Source: Planctomycetota bacterium (GTDB taxonomy: Bacteria > Planctomycetota > Phycisphaerae > Phycisphaerales > UBA1924). From it: a DNA stretch of 64,000 bases. The notes beneath the pieces were generated by a model. It did no database searches, was not told where the DNA came from, and worked only from the letters and a program-made list of their open reading frames with translations. How positions within the stretch are numbered: the stretch's first letter is position 1; each line of letters opens with the position of its first letter. The stretch is from the NCBI GenBank assembly GCA_017303555.1, contig JAFLCN010000009.1, positions 78,557 through 142,556 on the forward strand, written 5' to 3'. Of the stretch, positions 8,279-18,012 are shown piece by piece. The position numbers and the translations under genes are program-made.

Positions 8279-10891
8279 ATGACTTTCGCCCGCTGTTCCC
8301 TTGCGCTCACGCTTGCCGCCGGTATCGCCTCGTCCTCGCGGGCTCAGGCTCCGCTCGACGTCTCCGACGACATCTTCTATCACTTCATGCCCATCAGTTG
8401 GCGCGATAGCGATAACGATCAGTATCGCTTCGGTGATTTCAACGGCATGACGGCGAGTCTTGATTACCTCCAGTCGCTCGGCGTCACCGGCGTGTGGATG
8501 AACCCGATTTTTCCGTCCGCCGCGTATCACGGCTACCAGCACGGCGATGCGAGTCAGATCAACTCGCGCTTCGGCACCGAAGGCCAATTCCTCGCCTTCA
8601 TCAACGCGGCACACGCCCGGGGAATCAAGGTCTATCTCGACTTCGTCGCCTACGGCATCAGCCACAACTCCATCTGGTACAACAGCGCCCGCAACAACCC
8701 GAGCAGCCCGTACGACCAGTGGCTCGCATTCACCAACGGCGCGAACACGCAGTACACCGGCTACACCTTCAACACGTGGGACGGCGCGGGCGTCGGTTTC
8801 ATCCATTGGAATCTGAACAACGCGAGCGCGGTTAATCTCAACATCCAGTGGGCGCGCAAGTGGCTCGACCCCAACAACGACGGCGACACCTCCGACGGCG
8901 TCGATGGCTACCGCCTCGACCACGCGTACGCAAACGCGCCCGAGGGCTGGGGCGCGACGATCGATTTCTGGAGCACCTGGAAGCAGGCGCTCCAGGTCAC
9001 CAAGCCCAACGTGTTCACCTTCGCCGAACAGGGCGACTGGGGCAGCTACGGGACCGACCTGCTCCCCGCGTTCGATGCCACGTTCACCAAGCCCTTTGAG
9101 TTTGCCGCCCGCAGCGCGCTCGCAAGCGAATCCGCCTCGGGCCTCTATAGCTCGATGGCCGGCACGCTTGCCGCGCTCCCGGGCGGTAAGCCGCAACCCG
9201 GCAAGCTTGCGCTCGCGATCATCGGCGATCACGATGTTTCGCGCCTCGCTTCCGAGATCGGCGCGAGCGGCGCAACCTCCGGACGTGCGAAGGCCGCCGC
9301 GGCCGTGCATCTGCTCCAGCCACTTCCGCCCATCATCTATTACGGTGATGAACTGGGCATGACCGGCACCAAGCAGTCGTACGGCAGCGACGCCGACGAC
9401 ATCCCTATGCGCGAGCCCATGAAATGGAACGCCGTCGCCGGTGCGCCCATGTCCAATTACTGGCTCAAGGCGACCAACTCCCTGGTCCGCACCAATTCCT
9501 TCTCGAAGAACAACGATGGCAAAAGCGTGCAGGAGCAATCCGGCGTTGCCGGTTCATTGCTCGAGACGTATCGCACGCTCGGCATGCTCCGCAAGAACAA
9601 CGCCGCGCTCCGGCGCGGCATCTACAACGCCGTTCCGGCTTCCGGCGGCAAGGTCTGGGCGTTTACGCGCGATCACAACCCGGTGGGGGGGCCGCGTCAG
9701 ACCCTTCTTGTCGCCATCAATCTCGCCAACGCCGCGCAGAACACAAACCTCAACTTCGCGGGATACACCGTCCCCGGTGGCGGTTCGCCCGTGACCGACA
9801 TTGTCACATCTCAGAATCTCGCGACGATCACCAACGCGAACGCCGCGACGTACCCGCTCACCATCCCCGCGTATTCCTATCGCGTTCTCAGTGTCGGCAT
9901 CACGCCTCCGGCCCAGCCCGTGCAGCCGGCCGTGCTCGTCGATGGCTTGAGCGTCCCCAGCGATCTCGGCGCTCCCGCTTCCGGGCCCGGCACGCTCCTC
10001 GCAACCCAGGCGTGTGCCACTTCCTTCGGCGACAACACCGCCGAACTCAACCAGATGTTCGCTCGCGCCACGCCCGAAGGTCTCTTCGTCGGCATCACCG
10101 CGAACCTGCCTGCCGACGGCACGGCGCTCGCGCTCTTCATCGACACCGGCTCGCCCGGGCAGAACATCCTCAACACCGCGTCGCTCGGCTCGCCTCCCGG
10201 CGGCCTCTCCGATCTCAGCGGCACCCGCTTCGATGCCGGTTTCGCGCCCTCGTCCATGTTCTTCGTCAACGCCGCGGGCTCGCTGTATGTGGATTACGTC
10301 GCATTACCGAACGGCGCGCCCGCATCAAAGACGTATCTCGGCCAGGGCTCCACCAATTCCGGCACGGGCCTGCTCTCCGGAGGCAGCAACTCCTTCGGCG
10401 TGCACGTCGCCCTCGATCGCTCCAACACCGCCGGCGTCACCGGCTCTTCGGCAGCCAGCGCGGCCACGGCGACCAAGGGATTCGAGTTCTTCATCCCCTT
10501 CGCGCAGATCGGCGTTTCATCTCCGCCGCCCAGTTGCACGCCCATCCGCCTCGCGGCATTCATCGTCCGCTCCGACGGAACACTCGGAAATCAGGTCCTT
10601 CCCGCTCTGCCCGCCGGTTCGGGCGAACTCGGCGAAGCTCCTGATTTCACCGCGATCTCCGGCACGCAGCACGCAACCCTCATCCTCCCTCCCGCGGCAG
10701 ACCTCACCGGCGATTCCGTTGTCGACGATGCCGACTTCGTCCAATTCGCCGGCGCGTACAACCTGCTCGACTGCGCCGACTCTGCCATGCCCGCCAATTG
10801 CCCCGCCGATCTCACGGCGGACGGCTTCGTCGATGATGCAGACTTCGTGCTCTTCGTCGCCGCCTACGACGCGCTCGTCTGCCCCGCTTGA
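8279..10891 (+). CDS. secreted GH13 alpha-amylase with GC-type dockerin
   Basis: This 870-residue protein has a short signal peptide (CSLALTLAAGIASSSRAQA) and a GH13 (beta/alpha)8 barrel over about residues 30-460. GVWMNPIFPS, VYLDFV, DGYRLDHA (nucleophile D214), FTFAEQGDW (acid/base E250) and IGDHDVSR (H318-D319, the third catalytic Asp) are all present, so the enzyme should hydrolyse alpha-1,4-glucans outside the cytoplasm. About 470-545 is the usual C-terminal beta domain. Residues about 550-800 are an extra beta-rich region I do not recognise (LALFIDTGSPGQN, YVDYVALPNGAP). The C-terminal dockerin (ADLTGDSVVDDADF, CPADLTADGFVDDADF, ending LVCPA-stop) lacks the first of the four usual cysteines. 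The next gene starts 33 bases downstream, so co-transcription is plausible. Confidence 0.93.
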   Translation: MTFARCSLALTLAAGIASSSRAQAPLDVSDDIFYHFMPISWRDSDNDQYRFGDFNGMTASLDYLQSLGVTGVWMNPIFPSAAYHGYQHGDASQINSRFGTEGQFLAFINAAHARGIKVYLDFVAYGISHNSIWYNSARNNPSSPYDQWLAFTNGANTQYTGYTFNTWDGAGVGFIHWNLNNASAVNLNIQWARKWLDPNNDGDTSDGVDGYRLDHAYANAPEGWGATIDFWSTWKQALQVTKPNVFTFAEQGDWGSYGTDLLPAFDATFTKPFEFAARSALASESASGLYSSMAGTLAALPGGKPQPGKLALAIIGDHDVSRLASEIGASGATSGRAKAAAAVHLLQPLPPIIYYGDELGMTGTKQSYGSDADDIPMREPMKWNAVAGAPMSNYWLKATNSLVRTNSFSKNNDGKSVQEQSGVAGSLLETYRTLGMLRKNNAALRRGIYNAVPASGGKVWAFTRDHNPVGGPRQTLLVAINLANAAQNTNLNFAGYTVPGGGSPVTDIVTSQNLATITNANAATYPLTIPAYSYRVLSVGITPPAQPVQPAVLVDGLSVPSDLGAPASGPGTLLATQACATSFGDNTAELNQMFARATPEGLFVGITANLPADGTALALFIDTGSPGQNILNTASLGSPPGGLSDLSGTRFDAGFAPSSMFFVNAAGSLYVDYVALPNGAPASKTYLGQGSTNSGTGLLSGGSNSFGVHVALDRSNTAGVTGSSAASAATATKGFEFFIPFAQIGVSSPPPSCTPIRLAAFIVRSDGTLGNQVLPALPAGSGELGEAPDFTAISGTQHATLILPPAADLTGDSVVDDADFVQFAGAYNLLDCADSAMPANCPADLTADGFVDDADFVLFVAAYDALVCPA

Positions 10892-10924
10892 CGCTCCGGC
10901 TACGCTGTTGGTGGAGGGTTTCAC

Positions 10925-11872
10925 ATGATCAAGCACGCGGGCATTGTGGGCTGCGCAGGGGCGATGGTTCTTTTCGCCGGTGCCGCCTTCGCGCAGACCT
11001 GCGCCGTCAAGAATCACATGCGGCTCGTGAATCGGATCAACAGCGATCCGACACCCGAGCTTCGCATCGACACCGGCTGGCAGGCGATTGCCGCGGGCAC
11101 ATCGCTTGATACACCCGGCACTTCCACCGCCAGCGGCCCGCTCGGTTTTTCCACTGGCTCATGGCTTGCTTCCGCGGGATACGGCCGACTGGCGTTCTCA
11201 GGTTCCGGCAGCGGCACCAACGTCCCCGGCAACGGCATCTTCCTCTGGATCGACGAGTGGATCGGCGGCGAGCCCAAAGCCCAGTTCCGCGATCGGATGA
11301 CCGTCGTCTCTTCAACGCTCGCGCCAAACTCACCCGTCACCATTCGCGCTGTCGCCAGCGTCAGCGGATACGCATCGTGCTCCGCTCCATCTCCGCAGGC
11401 AGAGCAGACCTTCGCCGCCGCTTTCGGCGGGTCTTCCGGTTTCAACATGGCGTTCAACAACGCAGCGGGCCAGTCAACACAGGATTTCGTCGTGCCCGTC
11501 GGACAGTTTCGCGATATCTACGGCAGGCTCTACTGCACCATCCGTGATTACCGCATCCAAGGCGGCGCGGTGTATTCCGACACCATTCAGGCCAATCTGT
11601 CCGCGCAGGTCTCGTTCACCGTCCTCACGCCCGGCGCTTCGCTCCAATTCTGCAGCGAGTCGCTCTACGCGCCCTGCAAAGGCGATCTGAACGGCGACGC
11701 GATGGTGGACGATTCCGATTTCACCGTCTTCGTCGGCGCGTACAACATTCTCGACTGCGCCGATCCGGCGATGCCCGCGGGATGTCCCGCCGATCTCAAC
11801 GGTGACGGAGTCGTTGACGATCTCGACTTCATCGGCTTCGTCACGGCCTACAACCAGCTCGTCTGTCCGTGA
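10925..11872 (+). CDS. secreted protein of unknown function with GC-type dockerin
   Basis: This 315-residue protein starts at ATG 10925 after a GGAGGG element and has a clear signal peptide (IVGCAGAMVLFAGAAFA, cleavage after AFA-Q). The region from about 25 to 245 is beta-rich and not assignable: features include FSTGSWLASAGYGRLAF, IFLWIDEWIGGEPKAQF and SVSGYASCSAPSPQAEQ. The last about 65 residues are the dockerin (CKGDLNGDAMVDDSDF, CPADLNGDGVVDDLDF) with all four framing cysteines and LVCP-stop. The gene sits 33 bases downstream of the amylase, which suggests an operon and possibly a carbohydrate-related job, but nothing in the protein itself shows that. Confidence 0.8.
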   Translation: MIKHAGIVGCAGAMVLFAGAAFAQTCAVKNHMRLVNRINSDPTPELRIDTGWQAIAAGTSLDTPGTSTASGPLGFSTGSWLASAGYGRLAFSGSGSGTNVPGNGIFLWIDEWIGGEPKAQFRDRMTVVSSTLAPNSPVTIRAVASVSGYASCSAPSPQAEQTFAAAFGGSSGFNMAFNNAAGQSTQDFVVPVGQFRDIYGRLYCTIRDYRIQGGAVYSDTIQANLSAQVSFTVLTPGASLQFCSESLYAPCKGDLNGDAMVDDSDFTVFVGAYNILDCADPAMPAGCPADLNGDGVVDDLDFIGFVTAYNQLVCP

Positions 11873-12038
11873 GCGACCCGCTGCGGATTCGCCCCGATCG
11901 GGCGTATCGCGTCAAAAATCGCGAACTTATCGGTCCATAGGCCGCCGATCGAGCGTGCTTCGTCACCCCCCTTTTTTGTTGTGGCTGCCCCTGCCGGGCG
12001 GTATCTTCGTGGTTCGGTAACTCGGAGGGAAAAGCCGT

Positions 12039-13622
12039 ATGAAAGCGATCTGGCCCCTGATCGTCCTCGCTGGCGTTGCGCCGCTTGCCGGTGCGCAGCA
12101 GGTGAACCGCGTCTCCGGAATCCCCGGCGAGAGCCACCGGGTCGAGGATTCGACCGTCCTTGCCAGTGGCGATGTCGCGCTTGCGGGCGAGCGGTACTAC
12201 TTCAGCCCCTCGTTCAGCGTGCTGGCGACTCTGTCGCGCGCGCAACCGGATGGAACACCGCTTTGGACCCTCTCGATGCAGGTCATCGGCGAAACCAACA
12301 CCGCCTTCGGCGTGCGCGAGCTCGAAGATACTTCCATGCTCTTCGGGTTTCACTTTGGCTTTCAGGGCGATTCGCTCGCCCTCGCCCGCATCTCCGCGGC
12401 CGGCGTCCCAATCTGGGTTCGAAGCTATCCGGGCGACTCCGCCTACGGCGCTGCCGGCATGGAGCGCGATCGCACCGTCGCCGGCGAGTTTGCCGTGATC
12501 GCAAACCGCGTCGCGCTCCCGATCGGCGGCGCGGGGCAGCTTCTGCGAATCGACACCTTTGGCGGCAACACCATCTTCAATCGCGCGTACGCGCCCGATG
12601 GAGTGTTGACAACCGCCGTCTACTTCAACGATCTGGATTTCGAGATCGATTCGGGCGATTACTACGTCACCGGCGGGGTTACCCGCGTGATCGGCGAGAA
12701 CGAGTACGAGAACGATCTGCTCGTCGCACGCATCCAGCGATTCAGTGGCGGGCTGGTCTGGTGCCGCGCCTACACGCTGCCGCCCCGCGAAGAAACCGGC
12801 CCTCGCGCCGAAGAGGGCTACAGCATCGAGCTCGATTCTGCGGGTGCTGTCCACGTCGTTGCCCGAGCCGAAACACCACTCGAAGAGTTCGGCCCGTCCG
12901 GCGCGCTTCACCTGAAGCTCGATCCCGCCAACGGCAACGTGCTCGCGACCAGTTTCCTTCCCGACGTTGAGCCCGCGTACTCGTCTCTCGACAGGCTCTC
13001 GTCCGGCAACCTGCTTGCCAGCGGCAGGCGCATCTTCGGCGACGGTCAGGGCCAGGCGCAGATGTGGGAAGTCAGTTCGGCCACCGCGCTCTCGCCCTGG
13101 CGCGCCGAGTACACCGACGGCACAAGCTCCGGCAACGATGCGGTCGAGCACATCACGCCCGAGGGAACATTCCTCACGCTCAGCGGCTGGAACTATCCGC
13201 AGTCGATCGCTCCGATCGGTTCGCCCGATCAGTTGTTCATCCAGACCGACCTTTTCGGCAGCGACGGCTGCTCTTCGATCGTGTGGATCCCCGATCCGAT
13301 TACTCCAGAAGTTGGCGTCAACAACGTGGCTCTTGCTGTCGTCAATCTCGAACCCGGCCAGGCGCTCCAGACACAGAACTCCCTCACAACTCTCGAGACC
13401 GCGCTTGTGTGCCGCGCCGGCGCGTGCGTCGGCGATCTCAACAACGATGGCGTCGTTGACGATTCCGACTTTGTGATCTTCGCCGAGGCGTACAACATCC
13501 TGGATTGCTTCGATCCCGCGATGCCCGCCGGGTGTCCGGCCGATCTGAACGAAGATGGCATGGTGGATGATGCAGACTTCGTGATCTTTGTTCCGGCCTA
13601 TGACCAACTGATCTGTCCCTGA
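12039..13622 (+). CDS. secreted beta-propeller-like protein with GC-type dockerin
   Basis: This 527-residue protein has a GGAGGG element upstream of ATG 12039 and a signal peptide (IWPLIVLAGVAPLAGAQ). The body contains loosely repeated strands of the type G-x-P-(L/I)-W-x-x-x-(Y), for example GTPLWTLSMQVIG, GVPIWVRSYPGD, NTIFNRAYAPDG and GLVWCRAYTLP, which suggests a propeller made of PQQ/delta-60-like blades. I see no active-site motif. The dockerin (CVGDLNNDGVVDDSDF, CPADLNEDGMVDDADF) ends LICP-stop and has all four cysteines. Role unknown; binding or scaffolding is the default guess. Confidence 0.75.
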   Translation: MKAIWPLIVLAGVAPLAGAQQVNRVSGIPGESHRVEDSTVLASGDVALAGERYYFSPSFSVLATLSRAQPDGTPLWTLSMQVIGETNTAFGVRELEDTSMLFGFHFGFQGDSLALARISAAGVPIWVRSYPGDSAYGAAGMERDRTVAGEFAVIANRVALPIGGAGQLLRIDTFGGNTIFNRAYAPDGVLTTAVYFNDLDFEIDSGDYYVTGGVTRVIGENEYENDLLVARIQRFSGGLVWCRAYTLPPREETGPRAEEGYSIELDSAGAVHVVARAETPLEEFGPSGALHLKLDPANGNVLATSFLPDVEPAYSSLDRLSSGNLLASGRRIFGDGQGQAQMWEVSSATALSPWRAEYTDGTSSGNDAVEHITPEGTFLTLSGWNYPQSIAPIGSPDQLFIQTDLFGSDGCSSIVWIPDPITPEVGVNNVALAVVNLEPGQALQTQNSLTTLETALVCRAGACVGDLNNDGVVDDSDFVIFAEAYNILDCFDPAMPAGCPADLNEDGMVDDADFVIFVPAYDQLICP

Positions 13623-13717
13623 TCGAATGGCAAGCATTGAAAACAGCAGAGTTCACGCCAGTTTGGATATGCGGCGTGGGGGTGGAGGTTGGGGTGAGGG
13701 GCGCTAGGAGTGGGGCG

Positions 13718-16306
13718 ATGAAACCGCAGCGCACAACGTCTCGGAAGGCACTGTCACGGCTCGCGGGTTCGACTGCGGGCGCGCTAATGTTCTTCGCGAT
13801 CGGGTGTCCGCCCGGCTTCTTTGGTGTGACGCCGAGTTCTCCGCTGCCCGCGGCCAAGGTACTCACCGATGACATCGTCGATGCCGCTTTCGCGCCGCCC
13901 GGCGGCGGGTACCAAGTTCAGGCGACCGCGAAAGAGGGCGTCATCAGGTCCTCTGTCCTGGAGGAAAATCATCCCGATGCCATCAATACGCAGGCTGTGA
14001 CACTTCCCGGCGTCACGATCGAGCGGCTCTACGTCCAGCCCATCACGCCCGGAACAGTCGATCTCGTCATCAAGACTTCCAGCGGCATCATCTTCCTCGA
14101 AGGACAGCCCGATCGAACCTTCGGTGGACCGCCCCGCACGATCTTCACCGGCCAGCTTGATGCTGTCGATTCCAACGCGCTCGCGTTTCGGGATGTCGAT
14201 GGCGACAACGACACCGACATCATCGCCGCTGGAAATCGTTCCAACACCGTTCCACCCAACAGCGCAGAAGTGCGGCTCCTGATCAACGACGGGAGCGGCA
14301 ACTTCACCAATCCGGATACGGAACAACTCCCCTCCGGCGCGGGAATCGTCAAGAGTGTGAGCGCGGGCGATATCAACAACGATGGCTCGCCGGAGATCGC
14401 TGTCAGCGGCAACGTCACCCACCTGCTTACCGTCAGCAACACAAGTCTTCTCTACTTCGCCGCGGCGACCGGCCAGAATCAGCCGGGGCCCGCAACGCCG
14501 ATCGAAGGAACATCCGGCGACAGCATCCTCGCCGATCTCAACAACGACAACCGCTCCGATTTCGTCGCCACCCGATCTCCGAGCGGCATCAGCGTGCGCC
14601 TCGCTCAGCCCGGGAGCGGCCTCGGCCCAGTCGTGCCCTACGCCGGGGGCCTGCTTGATCGAATCATTGCGGGCGACTTCGACGCCGATGGCGATGTCGA
14701 TGTTGCTGCGCATTTGTTCTCGATTGGCGGCCTCGCGGTTTACAGCGGCGATGGATCGGGCGCGCTCGCCCCGGCCAACGTCGTCGATGGCCCGAAAGTC
14801 GCCTTCCGCCTCGAATTCATGCCCAAGATTCCGGGCTCGATCTTCCCCGCCGGCTTCATCACCGTCGATCCCGCGTTCAACGCGATTCAGTCGTACGCCA
14901 TCGGCCCGAACGGTCCCGTTTCGACCGATCGCCGACCCTACACGCGCGATGGTGGCGCTGTCTCGGTCAAGGACGCAGCGGTCGCCGATGTGAATGGCGA
15001 CGGCTATCTCGATCTCATCGCGAGCGAAAGCGCCGTCTCCGAGTTCAACTTCGCGCTCAACGCGGGCGATGGCAGCGGGCAGTTCATTCAGAACAACCAC
15101 GATCGCCTCGTGCTTCTCAACCGCATCGCGCCCATGCGACCGGTTGAAGGGCAGGCGGACAATCGTGCCGCGGTCGCCGTCACCCGAAACGACACAACCA
15201 CCGCCGCGATCATGCGGCTCAACAGCACAACCGAGCCCACCGACTGGATCGCGTACGCGTTCTTCGACCTTCCCGAAGTGCCAATTGACGTCGCAGCCGG
15301 CGATGTGAACGGCGATGGGCGGGACGATGCGGTCTTCAGCCACGCGGGGGGTAACCGGGCCATCACTGTCGTCTTCCAGAATGCCGGAGGTGTTTTCGCT
15401 GTCGGCCCGTCTTTCTCGGTCTCCGGCGGCGCGTGGAATCGCGTGGCGCTCGGCGATCTTGATGGCGATGGCGATCCCGAAGCGATCGTCCACGACACAG
15501 TGAGCGGCGAAGTCCGCACACTCAAGAACGACGGCTCAGGAAGTTTTGCTCCAGTTGCAGGCGGCGCGATTGCCTTCCCGCCGCCGCTCTCTGCGGATGT
15601 TGCGTTCGCAGACATCGATGCCGACGGAAAGGTTGATGTGATTCTCGGCGCCGGACCCGCATCGCTTGGCAACGGATCTGTTCAAGTCGCCCGAGGTGAT
15701 GGGAATGGCGCCTTCCTTGGTTCGCTCTCCGTCGCGGCCCCGGCGCCCGTCGAATCCGTCGCCGCGGGAGATATCAACGGCGATGGCATCAGCGATGTCG
15801 TCTTCGGAGTCGCTTCGGGTTCCGCGTTCATCGACGGTTCGCTCGGCTGCCTGCTCGGCACACCAACCGGCTTCGCATCGGCCGCCTCGTATCACTACAT
15901 CTGCGGCGATCCAAAGACCGTCTTTCTGGTTGACCTCAAGAATCCCGCATCATCGCCCCGATTCGCTCGCAGCGCGCCACCGAGCGTGCTGGTTGCCGCG
16001 TACATGAGCGTGCCTCCGTACGAGGGCATCTCCGTGCTCGAGCCGTTCCAGTCTGCTTCGTGCCCGGCCGATCTGAACGCCGACGGCTTTGTCGAAGACG
16101 CAGACTTCGTGATCTTCCTTGCCGCGTACAACATTCTCGACTGCGCGGATCCATCGATGCCGCCCGGCTGTCCCGCAGACTTCGATCAAAATTCCCTCGT
16201 CGATGATGCCGACTTCGTGCTCTTCGTCGGCGCCTACAACGCGCTCGTCTGCCCCCAGATAGTCGTTCCGGTTGCGCGGCACTTCTTGTATCCTGCTATT
16301 CGCTGA
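13718..16306 (+). CDS. FG-GAP/VCBS repeat protein with candidate lipobox and GC-type dockerin
   Basis: I start at ATG 13718 (AGGAG at 13706-13710), giving 862 residues. The N terminus has a hydrophobic segment ending FFAIGC, which fits a lipobox, so the protein may be lipidated and membrane-anchored. At least nine FG-GAP/VCBS calcium-loop motifs follow (DVDGDNDTDI, DINNDGSPEI, DLNNDNRSDF, DFDADGDVDV, DVNGDGYLDL, DVNGDGRDDA, DLDGDGDPEA, DIDADGKVDV, DINGDGISDV), implying an integrin-alpha-like calcium-binding propeller. The dockerin has both loops and four cysteines but does not stop at CP; it continues 16 residues (QIVVPVARHF...). Having both a lipid anchor and a dockerin is unusual in this island. 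The function is probably adhesive; this is inference. Confidence 0.82.
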   Translation: MKPQRTTSRKALSRLAGSTAGALMFFAIGCPPGFFGVTPSSPLPAAKVLTDDIVDAAFAPPGGGYQVQATAKEGVIRSSVLEENHPDAINTQAVTLPGVTIERLYVQPITPGTVDLVIKTSSGIIFLEGQPDRTFGGPPRTIFTGQLDAVDSNALAFRDVDGDNDTDIIAAGNRSNTVPPNSAEVRLLINDGSGNFTNPDTEQLPSGAGIVKSVSAGDINNDGSPEIAVSGNVTHLLTVSNTSLLYFAAATGQNQPGPATPIEGTSGDSILADLNNDNRSDFVATRSPSGISVRLAQPGSGLGPVVPYAGGLLDRIIAGDFDADGDVDVAAHLFSIGGLAVYSGDGSGALAPANVVDGPKVAFRLEFMPKIPGSIFPAGFITVDPAFNAIQSYAIGPNGPVSTDRRPYTRDGGAVSVKDAAVADVNGDGYLDLIASESAVSEFNFALNAGDGSGQFIQNNHDRLVLLNRIAPMRPVEGQADNRAAVAVTRNDTTTAAIMRLNSTTEPTDWIAYAFFDLPEVPIDVAAGDVNGDGRDDAVFSHAGGNRAITVVFQNAGGVFAVGPSFSVSGGAWNRVALGDLDGDGDPEAIVHDTVSGEVRTLKNDGSGSFAPVAGGAIAFPPPLSADVAFADIDADGKVDVILGAGPASLGNGSVQVARGDGNGAFLGSLSVAAPAPVESVAAGDINGDGISDVVFGVASGSAFIDGSLGCLLGTPTGFASAASYHYICGDPKTVFLVDLKNPASSPRFARSAPPSVLVAAYMSVPPYEGISVLEPFQSASCPADLNADGFVEDADFVIFLAAYNILDCADPSMPPGCPADFDQNSLVDDADFVLFVGAYNALVCPQIVVPVARHFLYPAIR

Positions 16307-16389
16307 CTCTGAATTCGTGCCGAGTTCGTGTTCGATTTTCCCCGGCCGCGCCCTTCGGGCATCTCATCAGCTTCGAGAAGATCAATCCG

Positions 16390-17790
16390 ATGCAACAAGC
16401 TTCTTCACTCGTCCGCTCATCGTTTCTCAAATATCCCTCGCTCGTCGCGTGTGTTGCCGCGTCGTTCCTTCCTGTGGCCGTTCACGCGGATGATCTGGTC
16501 ACCTGGGGCAGAAACGACAGCGGCAAGCTCGGCAACAACACGATCTCCTTCGGCAGTTTCAGCAGCGCTCCGATCCCCGTGCTCAATTTCTCCGGTGGCG
16601 TCAGCGCGGTCGCAGTGGGAGAAAGTCACACCTTGGCGATTCGTGATGGCGGCCTCTTCGCATGGGGCTCGAACGGAAGCCGCCAACTTGGCAACACCAG
16701 CGTGAATTCGTCCACCGTCGTGCCCGTTCCGGTCGCAGGGCTCGGATCCGGCGTGACCGCGATCGCGGCGGGCCGCCTGTACTCGCTCGCAGTCGTCAAC
16801 GGCGCTGCCTACGCCTGGGGCTACAACTGGAATGGCCAACTCGGCAACGGTGAAAGCGGACACAGCGTCAACAGCCCAGAGCCGGTCGCCGTCATCGGCC
16901 TCTCCAGCGGCGTGACAGCAGTCGCCGGGGGCGGGGCTCGCAGCCTGGCGATCCGAAACGGCGCGCTGTATGCGTGGGGCGACAACACCCAAGGCAGATT
17001 GGGCGACGGAACGCTCAACGACAGCACTATTCCCATCGCGATCAGCTCTCTCCCCGATGGCGTGACCGCGATCTCCGCTGCGTCCTTTCACTGCCTCGCG
17101 GTTCGCAACGGCGCCGCGTACGCTTGGGGCGATGATGCTCACGGCAAGCTCGGCAACGGCCCGGACTTCCGCGATTCCCGCGTGCCCATGGCAGTCTCCG
17201 GCCTCACGAGCGGCGTGACCGCCGTCGCCGCCGGCGACAACCACAGTCTCGCGATCCGGCACGGAAATGTCTATGCCTGGGGCCTCAACACCAGCGGCCA
17301 ACTCGGGAACGGAATCGTGTATTCCAGCGAGGTTCCGATTCTCGTCCTCGATTCGCCCATTCCCTTCATCGCCGTCGCCGCGGGAGGTGTCTGCAGTTTC
17401 GCGCTCTCGTCCGATGGCTCCATCTGGTCTTGGGGTTACAACAGCGACGGACGCCTCGGCCTTGGCTTCGCGGGCCCGGATCAGAGCACGCCGCAGCGCA
17501 TCCTCCCGCCCGCCGGCTACAAGTTCGTCGCCATCAGCGCGCACGGATACGGCGATCACGCCGCGGCAATCCTCCGCCCGCTCGCGCCGCCCTGCCCCGC
17601 CGACCTCAACGCCGACACCTTCGTCGATGATTCCGATTTCGTCCTCTTCCTTGCTTCGTACAACATCCTCGACTGTGCCGATCCATCGATGCCCTCCGCC
17701 TGCCCCGCCGACTTCGATCAGAGCGGCACCGTCGATGACACCGACTTCGTGCTCTTCGTTCCGGCCTACAACGAGCTCGTCTGCCCCTAA
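16390..17790 (+). CDS. secreted RCC1-repeat beta-propeller with GC-type dockerin
   Basis: This 466-residue protein has a signal peptide (YPSLVACVAASFLPVAVHA). Seven RCC1-type repeats are visible, each with the core (L/Y)-(A/T/S)WG-x-N/D-x-x-G-x-LG: LVTWGRNDSGKLG, LFAWGSNGSRQLG, AYAWGYNWNGQLG, LYAWGDNTQGRLG, AYAWGDDAHGKLG, VYAWGLNTSGQLG and IWSWGYNSDGRLG. That number suits a complete seven-bladed propeller. The dockerin (CPADLNADTFVDDSDF, CPADFDQSGTVDDTDF) ends LVCP-stop. RCC1 propellers are typically protein-binding surfaces; here it is exported, so an extracellular binding role is likely. It lies 84 bases downstream of the FG-GAP gene on the same strand. Confidence 0.9.
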   Translation: MQQASSLVRSSFLKYPSLVACVAASFLPVAVHADDLVTWGRNDSGKLGNNTISFGSFSSAPIPVLNFSGGVSAVAVGESHTLAIRDGGLFAWGSNGSRQLGNTSVNSSTVVPVPVAGLGSGVTAIAAGRLYSLAVVNGAAYAWGYNWNGQLGNGESGHSVNSPEPVAVIGLSSGVTAVAGGGARSLAIRNGALYAWGDNTQGRLGDGTLNDSTIPIAISSLPDGVTAISAASFHCLAVRNGAAYAWGDDAHGKLGNGPDFRDSRVPMAVSGLTSGVTAVAAGDNHSLAIRHGNVYAWGLNTSGQLGNGIVYSSEVPILVLDSPIPFIAVAAGGVCSFALSSDGSIWSWGYNSDGRLGLGFAGPDQSTPQRILPPAGYKFVAISAHGYGDHAAAILRPLAPPCPADLNADTFVDDSDFVLFLASYNILDCADPSMPSACPADFDQSGTVDDTDFVLFVPAYNELVCP

Positions 17791-18012
17791 CGCAGGTGCG
17801 GATGTGCGTCGTCCGCTTGGTGGTTATTCGACGTCCCCGAACCCCCCAGAAGCGTTTTGGCCCCGCGTCCAATGGATTGTTCTTGACACGCCCCTCCGCC
17901 CTCTTTAGGGTGACTTGAACGCCTGTTTTCCTGCTGTTCACGCCGCGGCGTTTCGTTACGCATCGATTCTCATCCCGCGGCAACCCGGGCCGCCAACTTC
18001 GGAGTCTCTGCC

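Noticed and set aside
13784..15493. Minus-strand 569-codon frame opposite the FG-GAP gene
   Set aside because: The acidic/Arg repetitive composition mirrors the FG-GAP codons on the other strand; no independent evidence.
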